Below are positions 1 to 5,234 of a stretch of 9,944 nucleotides of DNA, piece by piece (position 1 is the stretch's first letter; each line of letters starts with the position of its first letter). The position numbers and the translations under genes were made by a program. Below the pieces are notes generated by a model. It was not told the origin of the DNA, did not search any database, and saw only the letters and a list, made by a program, of their open reading frames with translations. The DNA comes from Cytophagales bacterium (GTDB lineage: Bacteria > Bacteroidota > Bacteroidia > Cytophagales > Spirosomataceae), in contig JABMMK010000106.1 of assembly GCA_013205605.1 (NCBI GenBank), positions 1-9,944 of the forward strand. Reading direction: 5' to 3'.

Positions 1-902
1 CAGCACAAATGGACGGAGCTATCTTGGTAGTTGCGGCTACAGATGGTCCAATGCCACAAACTCGTGAGCATATCCTTTTGGCTCGCCAGGTTGGCGTACC
101 TCAATTGGTTGTATTCATGAACAAAGTGGATATGGTGGATGATCCAGAATTATTAGAATTAGTAGAAATGGAGATCCGTGAGCTTCTTTCATTTTATGAG
201 TTTGATGGCGATAACATTCCAGTAATCCAAGGATCTGCTTTAGGTGGATTGAATGGAGATGCTAAATGGGTAGCTACGATTGATGCTTTGATGGATGCGG
301 TTGACAGCTGGATTCCACTTCCTAAGCGTGATGTTGAGAAGCCATTCTTGATGCCAGTTGAAGACGTATTCTCGATCACAGGTCGTGGTACTGTTGCAAC
401 AGGTCGTATTGAGACAGGTATTGTTAACTCAGGTGAGCAGGTTGATATCTTAGGTATGGGAGCTGAAAACTTGAAATCTGTTGTTACAGGTGTTGAGATG
501 TTCCGTAAGATTTTGGATCGTGGAGAAGCTGGAGATAACGTAGGTTTATTGTTACGTGGTGTTGAAAAAACTGATATCCGTCGTGGTATGGTTATTTGTA
601 AGCCAGGTTCTGTAAAGCCTCATACTCACTTAAAAGCAGAGGTTTATATCTTGTCAAAAGAAGAAGGTGGACGTCATACTCCATTCTTTAATAAATATCG
701 TCCACAGTTCTATTTCCGTACAACAGACGTAACAGGAGAAATCATGTTACCTGCGGGAGTTGAAATGTGTATGCCTGGTGACAACTTAACGATTGACGTT
801 ACGTTATTAAGCCCAGTAGCTATGGATAAGGGTCTTCGTTTCGCGATTCGTGAAGGAGGTCGTACGGTAGGTGCAGGTCAGGTGACTGAAATCTTAGACT
901 AA
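1..902 (+). CDS. tuf: Elongation factor Tu, 3' three-quarters (5' end outside window)
   Basis: EF-Tu is the GTPase that delivers aminoacyl-tRNA to the ribosomal A site in the cytoplasm. The reading frame is open from base 3, where it reads AQMDGAILVV, so the ATG at position 9 is an internal Met and not the start; about 299 of roughly 395 residues are present. Visible are the G4 motif NKVD and the G5 region GSAL of the GTPase domain, then domain 2 (from about RDVEKPFLMPVEDVF, with TGRGTVATGRIETG) and domain 3 (HTPFFNKYRPQFYFRTTDVTG to the C-terminus REGGRTVGAGQVTEI). Codon choice is strongly biased (Arg nearly always CGT, many GGT/GTT), as expected for a very highly expressed gene and unlike mutL or gatB here. 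It ends 18 bases before a strong terminator, so it is transcribed apart from the genes that follow. Confidence 0.98.
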   Translation, partial: AQMDGAILVVAATDGPMPQTREHILLARQVGVPQLVVFMNKVDMVDDPELLELVEMEIRELLSFYEFDGDNIPVIQGSALGGLNGDAKWVATIDALMDAVDSWIPLPKRDVEKPFLMPVEDVFSITGRGTVATGRIETGIVNSGEQVDILGMGAENLKSVVTGVEMFRKILDRGEAGDNVGLLLRGVEKTDIRRGMVICKPGSVKPHTHLKAEVYILSKEEGGRHTPFFNKYRPQFYFRTTDVTGEIMLPAGVEMCMPGDNLTIDVTLLSPVAMDKGLRFAIREGGRTVGAGQVTEILD

Positions 903-920
903 TTTTTTTAGTTGATGTAG

Positions 921-952
921 AAAAGAGCGGTCACTGGCCGCTCTTTTTTTTT
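921..952 (+). terminator. Intrinsic terminator of tuf
   Basis: A perfect 10-bp stem AAAAGAGCGG / CCGCTCTTTT (921-930 with 938-947) encloses a 7-nt loop and runs directly into a T tract ending at 952. Its position 18 bases after the tuf stop codon fits rho-independent termination of tuf. The A-rich 5' flank is shorter than the T tract, so the main direction is +. Confidence 0.93.
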
Positions 953-972
953 CCTATTATTTAAAAAAACCT

Positions 973-1713
973 ATGAAAAAATTATTCTTCCTTTTATTGT
1001 TCATTTCCTATGCAGGTATGGCACAGGAATTTTACGAAATCAGAACTTACCAAATGAAGTTCCGTGGCAACGTGAATATTTTGGAAAATTATTTATCCAA
1101 AGCACTCATTCCTGCCTTAAACAAATATGGTGTTTCAAAAGTGGGCGTGTTCAAGGATTATGGAAAGCCCGAGCCGGCGATTGTCGTAGTAGCCATTCCA
1201 TTTGCTTCATTATCCGCTTATGCTGGATATAAAGATGCGTTAGAAAAGGATGCGGAATACCAACAAGCTGCTTCCGCCTATTTTCAGCAGGTAGGATTCG
1301 ATAAGCCGATGTTTGAGAAAATTTCTATTTACTTAGCCAAGTCATTTGCTGGACATCCCGCGTTGACTTTACCTAATAAGCAAGCGAGCAGAATTTATGA
1401 ATGGAGGACCTATGAAGCCTATAATGAAGATGCCCTTAAGCGTAAAATAGCCATGTTTAATGAGGCGGAATTAGCCGTTTTCGATAAAGTAGGTTTGCAT
1501 AATGTGTTTTTTGGTGAAGTATTAGCTGGAGAAAATACACCTTGCTTGACTTACATGGTTTCTTTTGAAAACATGGCTGAGCGGGATGCCAATTGGGCTA
1601 AATTTAGCGCAGATCCCGATTGGAAAAGAATTTCGGGAGATGCAAAATATGCCAATAGTCATTCGCGCACCGTACGTAAATTCTTGGAACCTACAAGCTA
1701 TTCACAATGGTAG
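973..1713 (+). CDS. Secreted NIPSNAP-family protein
   Basis: The 246-residue product starts with a typical signal peptide: KK, then a hydrophobic run LFFLLLFISYAG, with likely cleavage after GMA (residue 17) before QEFYEIRTYQ. Two NIPSNAP-like ferredoxin-fold units can be seen: one opening with FYEIRTYQMK (about residues 20-115) and a second opening with IYEWRTYEAY (about 141-240), the latter carrying the family-like stretch PCLTYMVSFENMAERDANWAKF and ending DPDWKRI. Two tandem units after a signal peptide is a common layout for the Bacteroidota members of this family. The biochemical role is unknown; an extracytoplasmic location is inferred from the signal peptide. No catalytic residues can be named. 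The start at 973 is chosen because the signal peptide follows at once. It lies 20 bases after the tuf terminator, with no clear promoter or Shine-Dalgarno, and no hairpin terminator is visible after it. Its place between tuf and tRNA-Trp is unusual. Confidence 0.88.
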   Translation: MKKLFFLLLFISYAGMAQEFYEIRTYQMKFRGNVNILENYLSKALIPALNKYGVSKVGVFKDYGKPEPAIVVVAIPFASLSAYAGYKDALEKDAEYQQAASAYFQQVGFDKPMFEKISIYLAKSFAGHPALTLPNKQASRIYEWRTYEAYNEDALKRKIAMFNEAELAVFDKVGLHNVFFGEVLAGENTPCLTYMVSFENMAERDANWAKFSADPDWKRISGDAKYANSHSRTVRKFLEPTSYSQW

Positions 1714-1737
1714 GTAGGCTTTAATTAAATAAGGAGG

Positions 1738-1768
1738 TTTGTTAATTATGATTTTTTATCTAAATTTG
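1738..1768 (+). promoter_or_regulatory. Bacteroidota sigma promoter for tRNA-Trp-secE-nusG
   Basis: TTTG at 1738-1741 and TAAATTTG at 1761-1768 are separated by 19 bases. This matches fully the -33 TTTG / -7 TAnnTTTG consensus known for the primary sigma factor of Bacteroidota. The expected start of transcription is about 1773-1775, five to seven bases before the tRNA 5' end at 1780, so the tRNA would need little 5' trimming. The 66-bp stretch 1714-1779 otherwise holds an A/T-rich segment with an AAGGAGGT string at 1731-1738 and no terminator for the upstream gene. Confidence 0.82.
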
Positions 1769-1779
1769 CAATCCTTTCT

Positions 1780-1850
1780 ACGGGCATAGTATAATGGTAG
1801 TATGCAGGTCTCCAAAACCTTTGGTCAGGGTTCGAATCCTTGTGCCCGTG
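1780..1850 (+). tRNA. trpT: tRNA-Trp (anticodon CCA)
   Basis: The 71-nt cloverleaf has the acceptor stem ACGGGCA (1780-1786) paired with TGCCCGT (1843-1849) and discriminator G at 1850, the base expected for tRNA-Trp. The D arm is GTAT / GTAT around a loop containing GGT (1789-1803). The anticodon loop is CTCCAAA with anticodon CCA at 1812-1814. The T arm has the loop TTCGAAT (1831-1837). The outermost pair of the anticodon stem (C1805 and T1821) does not match, and the D and T stems each contain G-T wobbles. The 3' CCA is not encoded (the sequence continues CAATG), so it must be added enzymatically. It lies 38 bases before secE and is probably the first gene of the trpT-secE-nusG transcript; the arrangement with tuf, secE and nusG is conserved in many bacteria. 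Confidence 0.96.
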
Positions 1851-1868
1851 CAATGTAATAATTTAAAA

Positions 1869-1882
1869 ACCGGAAATCCGGT
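1869..1882 (+). other. Short hairpin between tRNA-Trp and secE
   Basis: ACCGG (1869-1873) and CCGGT (1878-1882) form a 5-bp G/C-rich stem around AAAT, 18 bases after the tRNA and ending 6 bases before the secE ATG. No T tract follows, so it is not a terminator. It might mark the processing boundary between the tRNA and the mRNA, or it might protect the new 5' end after the tRNA is cut out. Both are inference. Confidence 0.5.
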
Positions 1883-1888
1883 GAAAAT

Positions 1889-2080
1889 ATGAGCAGTATA
1901 ACATCTTTGATTAAGGAATCTTGGGTAGAAGTAACAGAGAACGTTACTTGGCCTAAGTTTACTGAACTCCAATCAAGTTCTATTTTGGTTTTGGTTGCAT
2001 CATTAATTTTTGCTTTATTGGTAGGAGTTGTTGATTTAGCCTTTAAAACTGGATTGGATTTATTTTATAGTTCATTTTAA
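1889..2080 (+). CDS. secE: Preprotein translocase subunit SecE
   Basis: SecE is the small clamp-like subunit of the SecYEG channel in the inner membrane. The 63-residue product has the short single-span form seen in most bacteria. An amphipathic N-terminal helix carries the recognisable SLIKESWVEVTENVTWPKFTEL pattern in two parts (residues 5-14 and 15-27), including the conserved W-P core of TWPK. A single hydrophobic segment at about residues 32-55 (ILVLVASLIFALLVGVVDLA) is followed by a short C-terminus ending FYSSF. Position between tRNA-Trp and nusG is the textbook context and supports the call. The ATG at 1889 has an A-rich upstream stretch (GAAAAT) but no Shine-Dalgarno, as is normal in this phylum. 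It is probably co-transcribed with the tRNA and with nusG, which starts 39 bases downstream. Confidence 0.95.
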   Translation: MSSITSLIKESWVEVTENVTWPKFTELQSSSILVLVASLIFALLVGVVDLAFKTGLDLFYSSF

Positions 2081-2119
2081 TTTAGGGTTTAGGCCCGTCC
2101 TTAACAAACAACAATTGCC

Positions 2120-2716
2120 ATGGCAGAGACTAAATGGTATGTTTTGAGAGCAATTTCAGGACAAGAAAAAAAGGTAAAAACGTATATGGAGAATGAATTA
2201 GCGCGCCAAGGCGTGTCTGAAGCAGTTCCTCAGATATTAATTCCGACAGAAAAAATTTACGAAATTCGTAAAGGTAAAAAAGTGATTCGCGAGAAAAACT
2301 TATTTCCTGGATATATTATGGTTGAAGCAGATTTAGCTGGAGAGGTTAGTCATATATTGACTTCGACACCAGGAGTAATCGGCTTTTTACAAACGACTAA
2401 TGAAGTAATCGAGGAAGAGAAGATTGAGGGAGGAAAGACTAAAAAGGTGAAGGTCAGTGTAAAGAGACCTATGCCGATTAACCAAACGGAAGTCAATCGT
2501 ATTTTAGGTAAGGTAGACGAATCGGCTGCCACTGAAGAATTTGCTTCGGTTACCTTCATCAAAGGAGAGACTGTTCACGTGATCGACGGACCATTTGCTA
2601 CTTTTGAAGGAACGATTGAAGAAATTCATGAGAATAGCAAGAAGCTTTCTGTTATGGTGAAAATATTTGGCCGTAATACGCCACTTGAATTAAATTACTC
2701 TCAAGTAGAAAAATAG
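2120..2716 (+). CDS. nusG: Transcription termination/antitermination factor NusG
   Basis: NusG binds RNA polymerase, raises processivity and links it to Rho or to the leading ribosome. The 198-residue protein has an N-terminal NGN domain (about 1-93: KWYVLRAISGQEKKV at the start, then LIPTEKIYEIRKGKK and LFPGYIMVEADL, and STPGVIGFL) and a C-terminal KOW domain (about 148-196: FIKGETVHVIDGPFATFEGTIEEI). Between the two domains lies a charged insert of roughly 40 residues (EEEKIEGGKTKKVKV followed by a PMPINQTEVNRIL helix). This makes it longer than the E. coli protein of about 181 residues; such inserts are typical of Bacteroidota NusG. It is the last gene of the tRNA-Trp-secE-nusG unit, with a terminator following 17 bases after the stop codon. 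Confidence 0.97.
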   Translation: MAETKWYVLRAISGQEKKVKTYMENELARQGVSEAVPQILIPTEKIYEIRKGKKVIREKNLFPGYIMVEADLAGEVSHILTSTPGVIGFLQTTNEVIEEEKIEGGKTKKVKVSVKRPMPINQTEVNRILGKVDESAATEEFASVTFIKGETVHVIDGPFATFEGTIEEIHENSKKLSVMVKIFGRNTPLELNYSQVEK

Positions 2717-2733
2717 ATTTCCATTTATCATTG

Positions 2734-2769
2734 AAAAAAAGTCCTGAAGAAAATTTCAGGACTTTTTTT
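2734..2769 (+). terminator. Intrinsic terminator after nusG
   Basis: GTCCTGAA (2741-2748) and TTCAGGAC (2755-2762) form an 8-bp stem with a 6-nt loop. It is extended by seven A-T pairs (A tract 2734-2740, T tract 2763-2769). The symmetry would allow it to work in both directions, but all neighbours are on the + strand. It separates the secE-nusG transcript from the rplK promoter that begins 11 bases later. Confidence 0.92.
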
Positions 2770-2779
2770 GTACAAAGTA

Positions 2780-2810
2780 TTTGCAAATTAGAATAAAAGC
2801 CCTAATTTTG
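2780..2810 (+). promoter_or_regulatory. Bacteroidota sigma promoter for rplKAJL
   Basis: TTTG at 2780-2783 and TAATTTTG at 2803-2810 are 19 bases apart, the same spacing and the same full consensus match as the promoter before tRNA-Trp. The two promoters also share the bases after the -7 element (TTTGCARTCC). Transcription is expected to begin at about 2815-2817, which gives a leader of about 160 nt before rplK. Confidence 0.82.
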
Positions 2811-2814
2811 CAGT

Positions 2815-2974
2815 CCGTTTAAAAAGCGGCAATTTCTGTTTTGAAAATTTCAAAAGGAGATTGGGCCTAATCGTAATGTTACACGGGAGGGTCACTCGGA
2901 GGGGAATCAGATAAGGAGCTTCCACCCTTATTGGCAGATAAACCTCTAATTCACTAAATAAACGATGTTTTAAC
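2815..2974 (+). promoter_or_regulatory. Structured 5' leader of rplKAJL, candidate L1-responsive autoregulatory element
   Basis: About 160 nt lie between the predicted transcript start and the rplK ATG. Visible structure in order: a hairpin at the very 5' end, CCGTTT / AAGCGG (2815-2820 with 2824-2829); an 8-bp inverted repeat TTTTGAAA / TTTCAAAA (2839-2855); GATTG / TAATC (2859-2872); and a purine-rich block with GGGAGG (2885-2890), GGAGGGG (2898-2904) and AAGGAG (2913-2918). ATAAGG / CCTTAT (2911-2916 with 2926-2931) competes with AGGGT / ACCCT (2888-2892 with 2924-2928) and with GGGGAA / TTCC-A-CC (2901-2906 with 2920-2926), so alternative folds are possible. In E. coli the equivalent leader is bound by excess L1 to repress translation. 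That this leader does the same is inference; I do not recognise a named motif. Confidence 0.55.
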
Positions 2975-3412
2975 ATGGCAAAAGAAATAGCTGGCTACGT
3001 AAAGCTTCAATGCAAAGGTGGCCAAGCCAATCCTTCACCACCCATCGGTCCTGCATTAGGTTCGAAAGGATTAAATATCATGGAGTTTTGTAAGCAGTTT
3101 AATGCAAGAACCCAAGACAAAAACGGCGTAGTATTGCCGGTCCTAATTACTTATTATGCGGATAAATCGTTTGATTTCGTTGTAAAAACTCCTCCTGCAC
3201 CCATATTATTATTGGAAGCGGCAAAGGTGAAGTCAGGTTCGGCACAGCCAAACTTGAAGAAAGTTGGATCAGTATCTTGGGATCAAGTGCGAGTAATCGC
3301 GGAAACTAAAATGCCTGATTTAAACTGTTTTACAGTCGAGGCAGCAATGAGTATGATTGCTGGAACGGCCCGATCAATGGGAATTACTGTTTCCGGTGAA
3401 AAACCGTTCTGA
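2975..3412 (+). CDS. rplK: Large ribosomal subunit protein uL11
   Basis: L11 binds the GTPase-associated region of 23S rRNA and, with L10 and L7/L12, forms the base of the factor-binding stalk; it is also needed for RelA activation. The 145 residues match the usual 141-147. The N-terminal domain carries the hallmark proline-rich stretch NPSPPIGPALGSKGLNIMEF (about residues 20-39). The RNA-binding C-terminal domain spans about 72-145, with TPPAPILLLEAAKVKSGSAQ and the end AGTARSMGITV. The ATG at 2975 has no Shine-Dalgarno and is preceded directly by a two-codon start-stop (ATG TTT TAA at 2965-2973). It is the first gene of the rplKAJL operon; rplA follows after 38 bases. Confidence 0.98.
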   Translation: MAKEIAGYVKLQCKGGQANPSPPIGPALGSKGLNIMEFCKQFNARTQDKNGVVLPVLITYYADKSFDFVVKTPPAPILLLEAAKVKSGSAQPNLKKVGSVSWDQVRVIAETKMPDLNCFTVEAAMSMIAGTARSMGITVSGEKPF

Positions 3413-3450
3413 TTTTTATCATCAGAAATTAACAATTTAATTAAAAGGTA

Positions 3451-4149
3451 ATGGCAAAACTTACGAAGAAAATAAAGGAAGCCCTTTCAAAATACGATGC
3501 AACGCAAGCGTATTCGCTTGAAAAAGCAGCGGAGATTTTGAAAGAAATTTCTTATACAAAATTCGATGCCTCAGTGGACATAGACGTTCGCTTAGGAGTA
3601 GATCCCCGCAAAGCGGACCAAATGGTTCGTGGCGTGGTTGCCCTACCTCATGGAACAGGTAAAGACGTACGAGTTCTCGTATTGTGTTCGCCTGATAAAG
3701 TAGAGGAGGCAAAAGCAGCCGGTGCTGATCACGTGGGATTGGATGATTACATTGCAAAAATCGAAAGCGGCTGGACCGATATCGACGTAATCATTACGAT
3801 GCCGACAGTGATGGCAAAATTAGGCCGTTTGGGTCGTGTGTTAGGACCTCGCGGTCTGATGCCTAACCCAAAGTCGGGTACAGTGACTTTGGAAGTAGGA
3901 AAAGCAGTGAAAGAAGTAAAAGCTGGTAAAATCGACTTTAAAGTTGACAAAACTGGAATCATCCATACCTCAATTGGTAAGGTGTCTTTTGGAGCTGACA
4001 AAATTGTAGATAATGCATTAGAAGTAATCAATACATTGATGAAATTAAAGCCATCTTCTGCAAAAGGAACTTATGTTAAATCGATCAATTTATCATCGAC
4101 GATGTCTCCGGGCATTATTATTGATAAAGGGACAGTAACTGGATTGTAA
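3451..4149 (+). CDS. rplA: Large ribosomal subunit protein uL1
   Basis: L1 forms the mobile stalk next to the ribosomal E site and helps release deacylated tRNA. In many bacteria it is also the translational repressor of its own rplK-rplA mRNA. The product has 232 residues, the usual family length. Domain I halves lie at both ends. Domain II in the middle is followed by the signature GRLGRVLGPRGLMPNPKSGT at about residues 126-145, the most conserved segment of the family. The C-terminal TYVKSINLSSTMSPGI stretch closes domain I. It lies 38 bases after rplK and only 2 bases before rplJ, so coupling of rplA and rplJ translation is likely. Confidence 0.98.
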   Translation: MAKLTKKIKEALSKYDATQAYSLEKAAEILKEISYTKFDASVDIDVRLGVDPRKADQMVRGVVALPHGTGKDVRVLVLCSPDKVEEAKAAGADHVGLDDYIAKIESGWTDIDVIITMPTVMAKLGRLGRVLGPRGLMPNPKSGTVTLEVGKAVKEVKAGKIDFKVDKTGIIHTSIGKVSFGADKIVDNALEVINTLMKLKPSSAKGTYVKSINLSSTMSPGIIIDKGTVTGL

Positions 4150-4151
4150 TC

Positions 4152-4685
4152 ATGACAAGAGAAGAAAAAAATCAGATTATTGATGAGTTGAGCGAAAAGT
4201 TCGCGGCAACTCCGTACTTCTACTTGGCAAGTACAGCTGGACTATCTGTAGCAGAGGCAACTCAGTTTCGCAGAATGTGTTTTACTAAAGGCGTGGAATA
4301 CAAGGTGTTCAAAAACACATTGATTTCAAAGGCATTAGCTAAAACGGGAACAGATTATAGTTCTTTAGATGCAGAGGTTTTGACTGGAATGACAGGAATT
4401 ATCTTCTCCCCAGGAGATGCTAAATTACCTGCTAAGCTGATCAAAGATTTCAAAAAAGAAGCAGGTAAAAACAAAATTACGTTCAAAGCGGCTTCCATCG
4501 AAGGTGGATTGTACATTGGCGAAGGCCAATTAGTATCACTAGAAAACATCAAGTCGAAAAACGAGATGATCGGCGAAGTGATAGGCTTATTGCAATCGCC
4601 TGCTAAAAATGTCATTAGTGCATTATTAAGCGGCGAAAAGAAATTAGCTGGAATCGTGAAGACTTTGTCGGAACGACCTGAATAA
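4152..4685 (+). CDS. rplJ: Large ribosomal subunit protein uL10
   Basis: L10 anchors the L7/L12 dimers to the ribosome at the base of the stalk. The 177-residue product has the N-terminal RNA-binding domain (MTREEKNQIIDELSEKF, then FYLASTAGLSVAEATQFRR and the KVFKNTLISKAL segment with the conserved KNTL at about residues 53-56). The end is helical (AKNVISALLSGEKKLAGIVK), the segment that docks L7/L12. Because it starts 2 bases after the rplA stop, there is no room for the long L10-binding leader found before rplJ in many Firmicutes. If control by L10-L7/L12 exists here, the site would have to lie inside rplA or elsewhere. rplL follows after a 70-base gap. Confidence 0.97.
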   Translation: MTREEKNQIIDELSEKFAATPYFYLASTAGLSVAEATQFRRMCFTKGVEYKVFKNTLISKALAKTGTDYSSLDAEVLTGMTGIIFSPGDAKLPAKLIKDFKKEAGKNKITFKAASIEGGLYIGEGQLVSLENIKSKNEMIGEVIGLLQSPAKNVISALLSGEKKLAGIVKTLSERPE

Positions 4686-4687
4686 TT

Positions 4688-4705
4688 TTTAACAAGTTTA
4701 ACAAG
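4688..4705 (+). repeat. Tandem 9-bp repeat in the rplJ-rplL gap
   Basis: TTTAACAAG occurs twice in direct succession (4688-4696 and 4697-4705), starting 2 bases after the rplJ stop. It is followed by a weak hairpin (GGGG 4706-4709 with CCTC 4714-4717, loop TAAT) and then by A/T-rich sequence up to the rplL ATG. No promoter matching TTTG-N19-TAnnTTTG is visible in this gap. It may only be a local duplication; a role in raising rplL output is speculative. Confidence 0.6.
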
Positions 4706-4755
4706 GGGGTAATCCTCAAAAAATAATTAATTTATAACTATTAAATTTTCAAAAA

Positions 4756-5142
4756 ATGGCAGATTTAAAAGCGTTCGCTGAACAATTAGTGAACTTAACT
4801 GTAAAAGAAGTAAATGAATTAGCTACTATCCTTAAGGATGAGTATGGTATTGAACCAGCTGCTGCTGGTGCTGTTATGGTTGCAGGTCCTGCAGCTGGCG
4901 CTGGTGATGGTGGTGAAGCTCCTGCTGAGAAAACATCTTTTGATGTAATCTTAAAGGCTTGTGGTCCTAACAAATTAGCGATCGTTAAATTAGTAAAAGA
5001 TCTTACTGGTTTAGGTTTGAAAGAAGCGAAAGATGTAGTTGATGCTGCACCGAAAGCTGTTAAAGAAGGAGTTAGCAAGGACGAAGCTGAAGGTTTGAAG
5101 AAAACTTTAGAAGAGGCTGGTGCTGAAGTTGAATTAAAATAA
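4756..5142 (+). CDS. rplL: Large ribosomal subunit protein bL12 (L7/L12)
   Basis: L7/L12 is the multicopy stalk protein that recruits and stimulates translational GTPases (EF-Tu, EF-G, IF2, RF3). The 128 residues show the standard build: an N-terminal dimerisation helix pair (about 1-35, LKAFAEQLVNLTVKEVNELA), an Ala/Gly-rich flexible hinge (about 36-57, EPAAAGAVMVAGPAAGAG), and the globular C-terminal domain (about 60-128, EKTSFDVILKACGPNKLAIV, with GLGLKEAKDVVDAAPKAVKEG carrying the factor-binding helix). Codon use is strongly biased to GCT/GGT/GTT, like tuf, in keeping with several copies per ribosome. The ATG follows CAAAAA, without a Shine-Dalgarno. It ends the operon at a terminator 19 bases later, and rpoB does not follow as it does in most bacteria. 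Confidence 0.98.
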   Translation: MADLKAFAEQLVNLTVKEVNELATILKDEYGIEPAAAGAVMVAGPAAGAGDGGEAPAEKTSFDVILKACGPNKLAIVKLVKDLTGLGLKEAKDVVDAAPKAVKEGVSKDEAEGLKKTLEEAGAEVELK

Positions 5143-5161
5143 TTCAATTACCTGATTAATT

Positions 5162-5192
5162 AAAAAGGGAATGGCAACATTCCCTTTTTTTT
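5162..5192 (+). terminator. Intrinsic terminator closing rplKAJL
   Basis: AAAAAGGGAATG (5162-5173) pairs perfectly with CATTCCCTTTTT (5178-5189) around a GCAA (GNRA-type) tetraloop, followed by further T to 5192. It is a strong rho-independent terminator 19 bases after the rplL stop. It argues that mutL downstream is not simply a distal gene of the ribosomal operon. Confidence 0.94.
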
Positions 5193-5234
5193 GCTTTATT
5201 TGAGATTTGAATAGAATTAATCATTTCATTATTC

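Noticed and set aside
1731..1789. A perfect AAGGAGGT string followed 9 bases later by ATG (1748) and a 13-codon frame ending TAG at 1787-1789.
   Set aside because: The string overlaps the TTTG of the trpT promoter, the frame spans the -7 element and ends inside the tRNA, and the predicted transcript starts after the ATG. The phylum rarely uses Shine-Dalgarno sequences. Taken as chance.
3461..4031. Two open frames of 98 and 94 codons on the - strand opposite rplA.
   Set aside because: They lie wholly within a clearly real gene, overlap each other and show no recognisable domain. Shadow frames.
4749..5147. 132-codon open frame on the - strand opposite rplL.
   Set aside because: It is low-complexity (Ser/Ala/Pro-rich) and mirrors the biased GCT/GTT/GAA codons of rplL; no family resemblance. 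Shadow frame.
5193..5234. Possible mutL promoter (two TTTG strings at 5199-5202 and 5206-5209).
   Set aside because: No TAnnTTTG element lies at the 19-base spacing seen at the other two promoters; the best partial match would overlap the start codon. Not supported.
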